Shown here: one piece after another, positions 8,414 to 15,908 of the stretch
Numbering within the stretch: position 1 is the stretch's first letter
Layout: each line of letters starts with the position of its first letter
Assembly (NCBI GenBank): GCA_023953905.1
Contig: JAMLJA010000015.1
Span: 54,894-118,893, forward strand
DNA: 64,000 nt
Direction: 5' to 3'
Source: Rhizobiaceae bacterium
Lineage (GTDB): Bacteria > Pseudomonadota > Alphaproteobacteria > Rhizobiales > Rhizobiaceae
Position numbers and translations under genes: made by a program
Notes under the pieces: model-generated
The model's input: only the letters and a program-made list of their open reading frames with translations
The model's database searches: none
Told to the model about the DNA's origin: nothing

Positions 8414-9610
8414 ATGGCAGGAATTGCCGCGCTTGCGGTCGCATACGTGCTGTCGCAATTTTTCCGATCATTCCTGGCAGTCCTGACGCCCGTACTTTCA
8501 GCTGAGATCGGCATGACCAAGTCCGATCTGTCTGCCGCCTCCGGCGCCTATTTTATCGTCTTCGCGCTCGCGCAATTTGCCGTCGGTGTCTCGCTGGACC
8601 GACTGGGGCCGAGACGCACAGCTGCCTTGATGCTTGCTGTGGCCGGCGGCGGCGGCGCTCTCTTGTTTGCTGCCGCAACGACGCCGTGGATGGTGATCGC
8701 CGCGATGGGGCTGATCGGGCTGGGTTGCGCTCCGATACTGATGGGCTCGCTTTTCATCTTTGCCAAATCATTCTCTCCGGCGCGCTTCGCGGTGCTTGCA
8801 TCTTGGATGGTCGCGTTCGGCACGGCCGGCAACGTGTTGGGTGCAGCGCCCCTGGCGAGCGCTGCGGAAGCATTTGGCTGGCGGTCCGTCATGCTTGGAC
8901 TGGCCGCGCTGACGCTGCTCGTAGCGGTGGCTGTGGCGGTGTTGGTTCGCGATCCGGCGCATGATGACGACCGCCCCGCAGATACGGGCCTGTCGGGCTA
9001 TGCCGAATTGCTTCGCATTCCTGTTCTTTGGGCCATCATCCCATTGACTGCGGTGACATATGCGCCGTCGCTCGGCATCCGCGGGCTATGGGCGGGACCT
9101 TATCTGGAAGACGTCTATGGCGCCGATGCTCTGCTGATTGGCAGAGTGACCTTGTTCATGGCGTTCGGGATGGTCGCGGGGGCCTTGGCCTATGGCCCGC
9201 TTGATGTCTTTTTCGGCACGCGCAAATGGGTTGCGGTCGGCGGTAATCTCATCAGCCTTGCGGCATTGGCGTTTCTCGCGATCTGGCCGCAATCGGACCT
9301 TGTTGTGACAACGATCGTGTTGATCGTGATTGGCATATCCGGCGCGTCCTACGGACTGCTGATGGCGCACGCGCGCGCATTCTTCCCGAAACATCTCGTC
9401 GGACGGGGGGTCACATTGATGAATTTCTTCTCCATCGGAGGAATTGGCGTCCTGCAATTCGCGACCGGCGCGGTGGTGACTGGGAGCAGTGTGCCCGGCG
9501 ATCCCTCAAACGCGTATCAGGTTCTCTTCATTTTTTATTCGGCGCTGCTCGGACTGGCGATCCTGACTTATCTGCCGTCCCGAGACGCCAAACCTGTGCA
9601 CGCTCGATAG
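8414..9610 (+). CDS. MFS transporter
   Basis: Hydrophobic protein of 398 residues with about twelve membrane segments and the inter-helix loop typical of the major facilitator superfamily after helix 2 (DRLGPRR at about residue 64). The substrate cannot be told from sequence; it has some likeness to OPA/ACS-type organic-anion carriers. The frame opens at 8378, but the ATG at 8414 sits seven bases after a strong GGGAGG ribosome site, so I start there. It is single-gene between the helicase and tRNA-Lys. Confidence 0.85.
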   Translation: MAGIAALAVAYVLSQFFRSFLAVLTPVLSAEIGMTKSDLSAASGAYFIVFALAQFAVGVSLDRLGPRRTAALMLAVAGGGGALLFAAATTPWMVIAAMGLIGLGCAPILMGSLFIFAKSFSPARFAVLASWMVAFGTAGNVLGAAPLASAAEAFGWRSVMLGLAALTLLVAVAVAVLVRDPAHDDDRPADTGLSGYAELLRIPVLWAIIPLTAVTYAPSLGIRGLWAGPYLEDVYGADALLIGRVTLFMAFGMVAGALAYGPLDVFFGTRKWVAVGGNLISLAALAFLAIWPQSDLVVTTIVLIVIGISGASYGLLMAHARAFFPKHLVGRGVTLMNFFSIGGIGVLQFATGAVVTGSSVPGDPSNAYQVLFIFYSALLGLAILTYLPSRDAKPVHAR

Positions 9611-9743
9611 GTAGCGCACCCTGGACCGATTCACGCGTTATGCGCTCTCAAGCGCAAGCTGGCAGGACGAGAGTGCTGGGTTTGATTCCAAGGCCGTTTC
9701 TTGATCTTGGCTAGCTCGGATGGGCGACAAACTCAGGCGGTTT

Positions 9744-9819
9744 TGGTGAGCGCGCAGGGGTTCGAACCCTGGACCTACTGATTAAAAGTCAGTTGCTCTA
9801 CCGGCTGAGCTACGCGCTC
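9744..9819 (-). tRNA. tRNA-Lys (UUU)
   Basis: On the minus strand this 76-base segment folds as a complete tRNA. The acceptor stem is GAGCGCG/CGCGCTC with discriminator A and an encoded CCA. The D arm, an anticodon loop CTTTTAA (anticodon UUU) and a T arm with TTCGAAC are all present. Anticodon UUU decodes lysine AAA/AAG. Confidence 0.97.
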
Positions 9820-10207
9820 CCGAAGGCCGCATAATGCGCCCGGGAAAGTGCGGCGGAACATAGGGAGAGACCTATGATGGGTCAACCTAAAAAGAACGTC
9901 TGCTGAGGCCCATTTTTCGGTTGTTCCTTCTCGTAGATCGCCTTGTGCCGTGCCGTCTGAGCTGTTCGCTCGAAGGCATCAGATCATCTTCCGGATTTCA
10001 GCGGAGCGCTTGATCAGGGCGACAGAAAGCTGGCCAACCAGTCATATTTGCCATCGGCAAAGAGCGTCGCCCACACCTAGTATCTGACGATCGTCGGTTA
10101 GAGTCAGTGCTGCTGACCTATCCATCGATTTCGCAGGTCAGCGGCTTGCCCGGCCCCAATATTCTTTCGATAACTCTCTTAGGACTTTTCCTTGGGAGTT
10201 AGGCGTG
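9820..10207. other. Gene-free stretch after tRNA-Lys
   Basis: About 390 bases with no supported gene. It contains the upstream region of tRNA-Lys and the promoter region of the DUF4145 gene. I see no insertion-sequence ends and no copy of either neighbouring tRNA 3' end. Confidence 0.4.
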
Positions 10208-10927
10208 ATGGCTGTTGTCGTATTCGATTGTCCATTCTGTGAAGCGAAAGGAATGACTGGAACTCCAACCGGGCACTTTGCAGTGCCAAAGGAAGTGATT
10301 GAATCACAGAGAAAAAGCCCGCACGCTTTTCTGATGACCAACTGTGCCAGTTGTTGGAACCCAATCAGTGTACAGGCCACACACAAAGGCTATACTACGG
10401 CAGCGCAACATCAGGGGTTTCACAATGCGCTTGCTAATGCCCTCAATCAACATTCCGAACTCAAGGCGGCGGGCTTTGCTTGCGAATTGGTAATCACACC
10501 ATCCGGTGATGAAACGGCGCCGCATCATCTGTCAGACGCTGTGAAAAAGGCGTTCTCAGGGGCCGAACGTAACACCAAAATGACGGATGGCGAGGACGCG
10601 GCTGCAATGCTTTATCGCCGGGCAGTCGATGTAGCTACAAAGGAGAAGTACCCGTCGTATTCAAATCTCACGCTTCACCAGCGCATAAAGAAGCTCAGCG
10701 AGGATGGCATCTTACCGAAACCCATGGTGGACTGGGCCGATCATATCAGGTGGATAGGCAACGACGGAGCGCACGAACCTGAAGGTGTCACGAAGAACGA
10801 GGTTAAGCAAATGCAGGGCTTCGCCGATGCCTTCCTGCGTTATCTTGTATCAATGCCGTTTGAGGTCGACTTGGCGCGCGGCAAGATCGATGCGCAGGGG
10901 AACCCAGTCGTTGTGCCGCCTGAATAA
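10208..10927 (+). CDS. DUF4145 domain protein with N-terminal zinc ribbon
   Basis: Protein of 239 residues. The N terminus has two CxxC pairs (CPFC near residue 8, CASC near residue 47) that should bind zinc. The C-terminal half matches the DUF4145 pattern: TLHQRIKKL, then DWADHIRWIGNDGAHEPE, then an FADAFLRYL helix. DUF4145 proteins have no proven activity and often occur singly or near restriction and defence genes. The ATG at 10208 is nine bases after GGGAG; the GTG one codon earlier is an alternative. It stands alone between tRNA-Lys and tRNA-Asn, and its base composition is visibly lower in GC than its neighbours, which suggests horizontal acquisition. Confidence 0.75.
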   Translation: MAVVVFDCPFCEAKGMTGTPTGHFAVPKEVIESQRKSPHAFLMTNCASCWNPISVQATHKGYTTAAQHQGFHNALANALNQHSELKAAGFACELVITPSGDETAPHHLSDAVKKAFSGAERNTKMTDGEDAAAMLYRRAVDVATKEKYPSYSNLTLHQRIKKLSEDGILPKPMVDWADHIRWIGNDGAHEPEGVTKNEVKQMQGFADAFLRYLVSMPFEVDLARGKIDAQGNPVVVPPE

Positions 10928-11667
10928 GCGTTTCCGCCTATTACCTAAATATCTAAAGGCGAAATTGCCTATTCAATTCAATAAGTTAAACCGTTCGCAT
11001 CTGGTCGCAAATCTACGCCGCAGCTACGCAGGCGGCGGGGATGAGGTCCGAAACGACAACGAATGGCCGTCGGTTAGTCACGATGGCCTGCCGGGGAGGC
11101 GCGAGATGTCCAGGGATTCGGCCTAAATGCGCTCCGCGTTCCAGGACGCGATCAGACCCCGGCGTAGCGCCGTTCGCTGCAGGCTTTGATCGGCCAACCT
11201 CGAGAATCACATGTCACAGAAAGTCAACTGCGACATCGGCGGCGAACGCCGCCTTGCTGCCTAAGAAATCATCGTAGTCCGACCGGCTGACGGGCAGCCG
11301 GCGCAAGCATGGCGTGCGCCGGACGTCGAGACAGCCCAGGATTGGGCTGACCTGCATCCGGGTGCCGGCGTCTACATGACCAAAAGGAATCGCGTGGCCA
11401 CCGCGGGGGCGTAACCCCGGATGAGCCCGCCGCGCAGTTCGCCGCCTTTTGCAGGTTGGCGGACTTGTACATTTGGTGGCGTGTCCCCAACTTAAAGCAG
11501 CCGTCATCAAGGGCGGTGAAAGTGAGGTGCCTTATGCTCGACTTTATAAGGCTACCCAGCCGAGCCTGTACTGCATTCCCGAGCGACCCTCGTGGCTATT
11601 AAGGCTTGATCAGGGTGAAATGATCAGGTCGGCCGATTGGCCGGTTCGGCTACTTCTCAGCAAAATG
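10928..11667. other. Gene-poor, hairpin-rich segment
   Basis: About 740 bases with no frame I can assign. It begins AT-rich and then becomes GC-rich and full of short perfect palindromes: GGCGGCG-AA-CGCCGCC near 11239, CCGGCGCA...TGCGCCGG near 11299, and CAGCCCA-GGAT-TGGGCTG near 11332. From about 11558 a closing stem (AGCCGA/TCGGCT), a TGATCA hairpin and a CGGCC-GATT-GGCCG hairpin run straight into a strong terminator, which suggests a small transcript ends here. I see no recognisable transposase or integrase remnant. Confidence 0.35.
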
Positions 11668-11691
11668 GCCCGCCCTTGTGGCGGGCTTTTT
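11668..11691 (+). terminator. Strong intrinsic terminator with no gene upstream
   Basis: Perfect seven-base-pair stem GCCCGCC / GGCGGGC with loop CTTGT, followed at once by five T residues. The nearest upstream plus-strand gene ends about 740 bases earlier, so it may end an untranslated transcript. Confidence 0.8.
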
Positions 11692-11780
11692 CATGCCGCC
11701 AAAAGCGGGGAGGGAAAGCCGGGAAGCGCCCGCCCAAGTTGTCAAAAATCGTTTGTTTTCGGATAGTTACGCGCGCCAAA

Positions 11781-11855
11781 TGGCTCCCCGGGCCGGATTC
11801 GAACCAGCGACCAACCGGTTAACAGCCGGTTGCTCTACCACTGAGCTACCGGGGA
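11781..11855 (-). tRNA. tRNA-Asn (GUU)
   Basis: Minus-strand cloverleaf of 75 bases: acceptor TCCCCGG/CCGGGGA with discriminator G and encoded CCA, D arm, anticodon loop CTGTTAA (anticodon GUU) and T arm with TTCGAAT. It decodes asparagine. Its 3' end faces the gene-poor segment, the side on which tRNA-targeting elements would integrate. Confidence 0.97.
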
Positions 11856-12115
11856 ACAGGGCTCAAGCGAACGCGGCTGCCTATAGCAAAGACTTTTCGC
11901 TATTGCAAAGAAGCTTTCTGAGTTTTTTTCATATTCCCTTCCGAGGGTGATGCACCTCGCCGCGCATTGGTGACGATTTGCGGATTTGGAATGACGAAGT
12001 CCGCGCATGAGGTACGCGAGACAGACCCAGCAATTCCGCGCCCTACGCGCCATTGTGCGCGGGTTGAGGGCGCCTGTTACTTGCGTCACATCGGGCAGGC
12101 GCTATCTGTGGAGAC

Positions 12116-12358
12116 ATGCACTCTCCGCGTCGCATCCAAATCTTCGGCAAGCATGTTGCGCTGCCGCAATCGCGCGCAACCCGCATATCCATGGGCTCCG
12201 GCCTCGTGGTTATGGGATGCCTCGGTTTCCTGCCGATTCTCGGCTTCTGGATGATTCCGCTCGGTCTTCTCATTCTGTCGCATGATATCGCGCGCGTTCG
12301 ACGTTGGCGTAGACGATCGACCGTCTGGTGGCAGCGCAAACGCCAGCGCCCGCGCTGA
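12116..12358 (+). CDS. Small conserved membrane protein
   Basis: Protein of 80 residues with one or two hydrophobic segments at about 26-55, preceded by a basic N terminus and followed by a very basic Arg/Trp-rich tail (RRWRRRSTVWWQRKRQ). The central GLVVMGCLGFLPILGFWMIP pattern resembles small PGPGW-type transmembrane proteins of this order. Function unknown. It starts at an ATG about 260 bases upstream of the tRNA-Asn 5' end, on the opposite strand. Confidence 0.6.
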   Translation: MHSPRRIQIFGKHVALPQSRATRISMGSGLVVMGCLGFLPILGFWMIPLGLLILSHDIARVRRWRRRSTVWWQRKRQRPR

Positions 12359-12549
12359 ACTGGCCACTGACGGCAATCGGTCGCAGGCATTTGGAAAGCC
12401 GGTGTCGGCGGCGGCGTGAGCGCCTGTCCGTCGGATTGCCTAGCCTGTCGGGTAGTTTGCGACAACGCATCGGGGAAATCGCAATCCTGTGCTTGTGGCC
12501 TTCGAAACCCTCTGTTAACAGGTCGTTTCGCAGCGCACCTTCGGTGGGC

Positions 12550-12623
12550 GGCCTCGTGGCGGAGTGGTTACGCAGAGGACTGCAAATCCTTGCACCCCGG
12601 TTCGATTCCGGGCGAGGCCTCCA
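12550..12623 (+). tRNA. tRNA-Cys (GCA)
   Basis: Plus-strand cloverleaf of 74 bases: acceptor GGCCTCG/CGAGGCC, discriminator T and encoded CCA, anticodon loop CTGCAAA (anticodon GCA) and T arm with TTCGATT. It decodes cysteine and lies 83 bases upstream of pcm. Confidence 0.97.
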
Positions 12624-12706
12624 AACCGATGGTTGTGCGCGAAAGGAACGGGCTTACCGTTTCCCGACAACCATCGGCCGATTGGCCACGACGTGGATTT
12701 GTAACG

Positions 12707-13381
12707 ATGACCATAGACTTTGCTGCGTTGCGAACGAAAATGGTCGACTGCCAGATACGCACGACCGACGTTACCGACCTCGCGATCATCAATGCGATGC
12801 TGGCGGTTCCACGCGAAGAGTTCGTTTCATCCCGGCTTCGCGCGCTCGCTTATATTGATGAGGATGTGGAAATCGCACCGGCGGACGAGACCGGCGTGGC
12901 GCGCTATATGATGGAGGCGTCGCCATTCGCCAGACTGATTCAGCTCGCAGGTGTTGGGCCATCTGATTTTGTGCTCGATGTCGGTTGCGCATCGGGATAT
13001 TCGGCCGCGGTCCTCTCTCTCGTGGCAGGCTCCGTCATTGCGCTGGAAGAGAGCGCCGAACTGGTGGAAGCCGCCCAATCCAATCTGGACAGGCTTGGAT
13101 ATCATGGTGTCGCGGTCGTTGAGGGGCCGCTTGCGGCTGGATGCAAGTCGGAAGCGCCTTATGATGTGATCATGATGGAAGGCAGCGTCGAAGAGGTGCC
13201 GGCGGCGCTTTTCGATCAGCTGAAAGACGGCGGTCGGCTGGTTGTTGTCGAAGGAAACGGCAATGCAGCGATCGCAAAGATTTACCAGAAGTCGGGCACC
13301 GTTGTTTCCGGGCGTCGCGCTTTCAATGCGGCAGTTAAGCCACTACCCGGTTTTGAGCGTGCTGCTGAGTTTGAATTCTAA
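12707..13381 (+). CDS. pcm: Protein-L-isoaspartate O-methyltransferase
   Basis: Class I SAM-dependent methyltransferase of 224 residues. The SAM-binding motif I is VLDVGCASGYSAAV at about residue 88, and the N terminus (MVDCQIRTTDVTD) matches alphaproteobacterial Pcm proteins. The family repairs isoaspartyl residues in aged proteins, but this short alphaproteobacterial subgroup lacks direct proof. The frame is open upstream through the tRNA-Cys gene, so the ATG at 12707 is the sensible start. It is followed by tolC, an arrangement common in Hyphomicrobiales. Confidence 0.85.
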   Translation: MTIDFAALRTKMVDCQIRTTDVTDLAIINAMLAVPREEFVSSRLRALAYIDEDVEIAPADETGVARYMMEASPFARLIQLAGVGPSDFVLDVGCASGYSAAVLSLVAGSVIALEESAELVEAAQSNLDRLGYHGVAVVEGPLAAGCKSEAPYDVIMMEGSVEEVPAALFDQLKDGGRLVVVEGNGNAAIAKIYQKSGTVVSGRRAFNAAVKPLPGFERAAEFEF

Positions 13382-13539
13382 CGGTCTTGATCTTGCAGGA
13401 TATTGGAAACCATGTTCGCCTAGGCGCAGACTGGTGAGAGCGAGTTCTGACCGTCTGGTTTTGTCGTGCAGTTGACCCAGAGATTGTTGGGTCGGTCGGT
13501 GTCGCGTTTTGAAGTGGCATCGGAGTAAAGGGGATTGCC

Positions 13540-14898
13540 GTGTTTGTACGTCGAGCTTTGCTAGCTGCGGTTGTGTTGTCGTCAACCGCTCTGACGTCGG
13601 TGTCCGCGTCTGCTGAAACATTGCTGGGCGCGTTGGCGAAGGCATATACGAATAATTCCGAGCTCAACGCTGCGCGCGCTGGATTGCGTGCCACGGATGA
13701 GGATGTTGCGATCGCCAAGTCAGGTTATCGGCCGGTTATCGCAGGTACCGGATCATACAGTGCTGCTAAACAGAACGGCCTGGAGATTCAGACCGGCTCT
13801 TTCGGCATCGAGATACAGCAGAATCTCTTCGACGGGTTTCAAACGAGAAATTCCGTGAGGGGCGCCGAGTCTCGGGTGCGTGCGTCTACGGAATCGCTGC
13901 GCAACACCGAGCAGACGGTTCTCTTCAACGCCGCCAGTTCTTACATGAACGTTATTCGCGACCGGCAGATAGCTGTCCTGACCGAGCGCAATCTGGAATT
14001 TCTTACAGAACAGGTGAGGGCGGCCCGCTCGCGCTTTGATGTTGGTGAGGGCACACGCACCGACGTCGCTCAGGCCGATGCTAGCCGCTCCGCAGCCACC
14101 GCTCAGCTTGCGGCGGCAAGAGCCCAGGCGGAGTCGAGCGCAGCCGAGTACCGGCGCTATATTGGCGATGACCCGAAAACGCTGAAAGGCGCCAGCCCCG
14201 CCAAGGGCCTGCCGAAGAGCCTGGATGCTGCTTTCTCCATCGCATCCGTCCAGCACCCCGCAATTCTGGCGACCAATCATCTGGTCGATGCTGCGGCATT
14301 CACGGTCAAGACAGCAGAGGGCGCGCTTCTTCCTCAGCTCAATGCAACGGCTGGCATGTCTCGCAGTTTTCGCGAGACAAACGGTGGCTCCCTATCGGAT
14401 GGCTATACCAACTCTGCCAGCATCGGCGCACAGATCACTGTGCCGATCTATCAGGGCGGCCGAGTCTCTGCGCAGGTTCGGCAATCCAAGGAATCGCTCG
14501 GTCAGGCGCGCATTCAGGTCGACGTCACCCGCGATCAGGTTCGCGCGGCCGTAACGTCGGCATGGTCGCAATATGTCGCTGCGCGCCAGCAGGTCATCGC
14601 TAATCGGGCGCTCGTCTCTGCGGCTCAACTCGCGCTTGATGGTGTTGTCGAAGAGCGCAATGTCGGCCAGCGCACCACTCTTGATGTGTTGAACGCCCAG
14701 GCGGATGTGATCAGCGCGCAGATCAGTCTCGCCAGTTCCGAGCGTGACGTCGTCGTCGCGAGCTATGCGATCCTGAGCTCGATCGGGCAGTTAGGCGTCG
14801 AGAAGCTTGCGCTGAACGTCCAGAAGTATCGTCCAGAAGAGCATTACAACGCTGTGAAGGACAAATGGTACGGTCTGCGGACGCCAGACGGACGCTAA
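13540..14898 (+). CDS. tolC: TolC-family outer membrane efflux channel
   Basis: Outer-membrane factor of 452 residues with a Sec signal peptide ending near residue 27 (SASA-ETLLG). Two OEP repeats follow, typical of TolC trimers that form a beta barrel and an alpha-helical periplasmic tunnel. The motif NVGQRTTLDVLNAQADV near residue 372 is characteristic of type I secretion outer-membrane proteins. It should be the exit duct for several inner-membrane pumps; no partner pump is encoded in the window. The start codon at 13540 is a GTG. Confidence 0.93.
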   Translation: MFVRRALLAAVVLSSTALTSVSASAETLLGALAKAYTNNSELNAARAGLRATDEDVAIAKSGYRPVIAGTGSYSAAKQNGLEIQTGSFGIEIQQNLFDGFQTRNSVRGAESRVRASTESLRNTEQTVLFNAASSYMNVIRDRQIAVLTERNLEFLTEQVRAARSRFDVGEGTRTDVAQADASRSAATAQLAAARAQAESSAAEYRRYIGDDPKTLKGASPAKGLPKSLDAAFSIASVQHPAILATNHLVDAAAFTVKTAEGALLPQLNATAGMSRSFRETNGGSLSDGYTNSASIGAQITVPIYQGGRVSAQVRQSKESLGQARIQVDVTRDQVRAAVTSAWSQYVAARQQVIANRALVSAAQLALDGVVEERNVGQRTTLDVLNAQADVISAQISLASSERDVVVASYAILSSIGQLGVEKLALNVQKYRPEEHYNAVKDKWYGLRTPDGR

Positions 14899-15059
14899 TC
14901 CTCGTTCAGCCTTGATCACTTACCTGTGCGAAAGCGTCGGTATGACATGTTTCGGGATTCTCGCGAACCTGTGGCTCAGCTAGTCTCGACCTATTGATTC
15001 GCACCTGTCGCGGAGTAAGGGTGGTCGAATCGCGTAGATTGAAGGCGGCAGACTCAACC

Positions 15060-15755
15060 ATGGCACAGCCAAACAGCGCGCAACGTGAACCCTCGATGGA
15101 GGAAATCCTCGCTTCGATCAGAAGGATCATCGAGGACAGCGATAACGAAAAGCGCCGGGATGACGACAATGCAGCCATGGGTTCGCCTGCCAATGATGTG
15201 GCGGGTGACGCCGACAGCATGGCAGCCTTTCGCAGCGAGCTTTCGCAGAGCAGCAATTTCGACGACCGCTCGATATCCGAGAACGATGAGTCGAAGTCTG
15301 CGGTGGTCGACAGATCGGACGAAGCAGCGGATGTTGCCTTCGATGTCGAGGAACTGACCGAAGTCACCGATTTTGCGCAGCCGCCAATCGAGCAGCAGAC
15401 TGCTGATCTCGACGTTGAGGCGTCGTCCTCTGCAGGCGACGCTGCACCGACAGCATCCGGGGTGGTCGAACACGCAGATGCGACTTCTGCTGAGGAGCCC
15501 GTCGGACGGGTCGAATCCCGCTCGGAGCTGGTAGAGCCGCAAAGGTCGTCGCTGGTCTCTGAGCGCGCCGAGCGCCAGGTATCCGCCGCATTTGGCGAAT
15601 TGTCAGAAGCATTCGCAGCGAGCCGCCGTCGCAGCTTCGACGAAATGGCGGAAGAGATGTTGCGTCCCATGCTTCAGGATTGGCTCGACAACAATCTGCC
15701 GCATCTCGTAGAGCGCCTTGTGCGTGAAGAGATCGAGCGCATCGCACGCGCCTGA
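15060..15755 (+). CDS. popZ: PopZ-like polar organising protein (DUF2497)
   Basis: Protein of 231 residues with PopZ architecture. A conserved N-terminal helix (EPSMEEILASIRRIIEDSD) is followed by a long acidic low-complexity middle (about 35-180). The C-terminal oligomerisation helices read MAEEMLRPMLQDWLDNNLP and continue into LVREEIERIARA. PopZ forms a polar matrix that anchors the chromosome origin and recruits cell-cycle kinases. It lies directly upstream of valS, as popZ does in Caulobacter. The ATG at 15060 was chosen over an upstream start at 14994 because the family begins with Met-Ala and this helix. The assignment to the family is firm; the cellular role is inferred. Confidence 0.85.
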   Translation: MAQPNSAQREPSMEEILASIRRIIEDSDNEKRRDDDNAAMGSPANDVAGDADSMAAFRSELSQSSNFDDRSISENDESKSAVVDRSDEAADVAFDVEELTEVTDFAQPPIEQQTADLDVEASSSAGDAAPTASGVVEHADATSAEEPVGRVESRSELVEPQRSSLVSERAERQVSAAFGELSEAFAASRRRSFDEMAEEMLRPMLQDWLDNNLPHLVERLVREEIERIARA

Positions 15756-15908
15756 TAAGGCGCTATGCGTTCCGGCAGTCGCCGCCACACGCGGCGACGC
15801 CCCTCCAACTGCGCGGATGACCCGCAGTTGACTTGGCTCGGACCTTCCGATTTACAGCGGCAAGCCTAGATTGCGATCCAGGCCTCCCGAAGATGACGGA
15901 TGCGTTCG

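Noticed and set aside
7223..8458. Open frame of 411 codons opposite the helicase gene
   Set aside because: Overlaps the conserved helicase core on the other strand; no signal, domain or ribosome site.
11214..11510. 98-codon minus-strand frame in the gene-poor segment
   Set aside because: Overlaps several palindromes, has no recognisable family, and three other frames are open over the same bases.
12416..12706. Longer N terminus for the isoaspartate methyltransferase
   Set aside because: The extension would be translated through the tRNA-Cys gene and has no homology; the ATG at 12707 fits the family.
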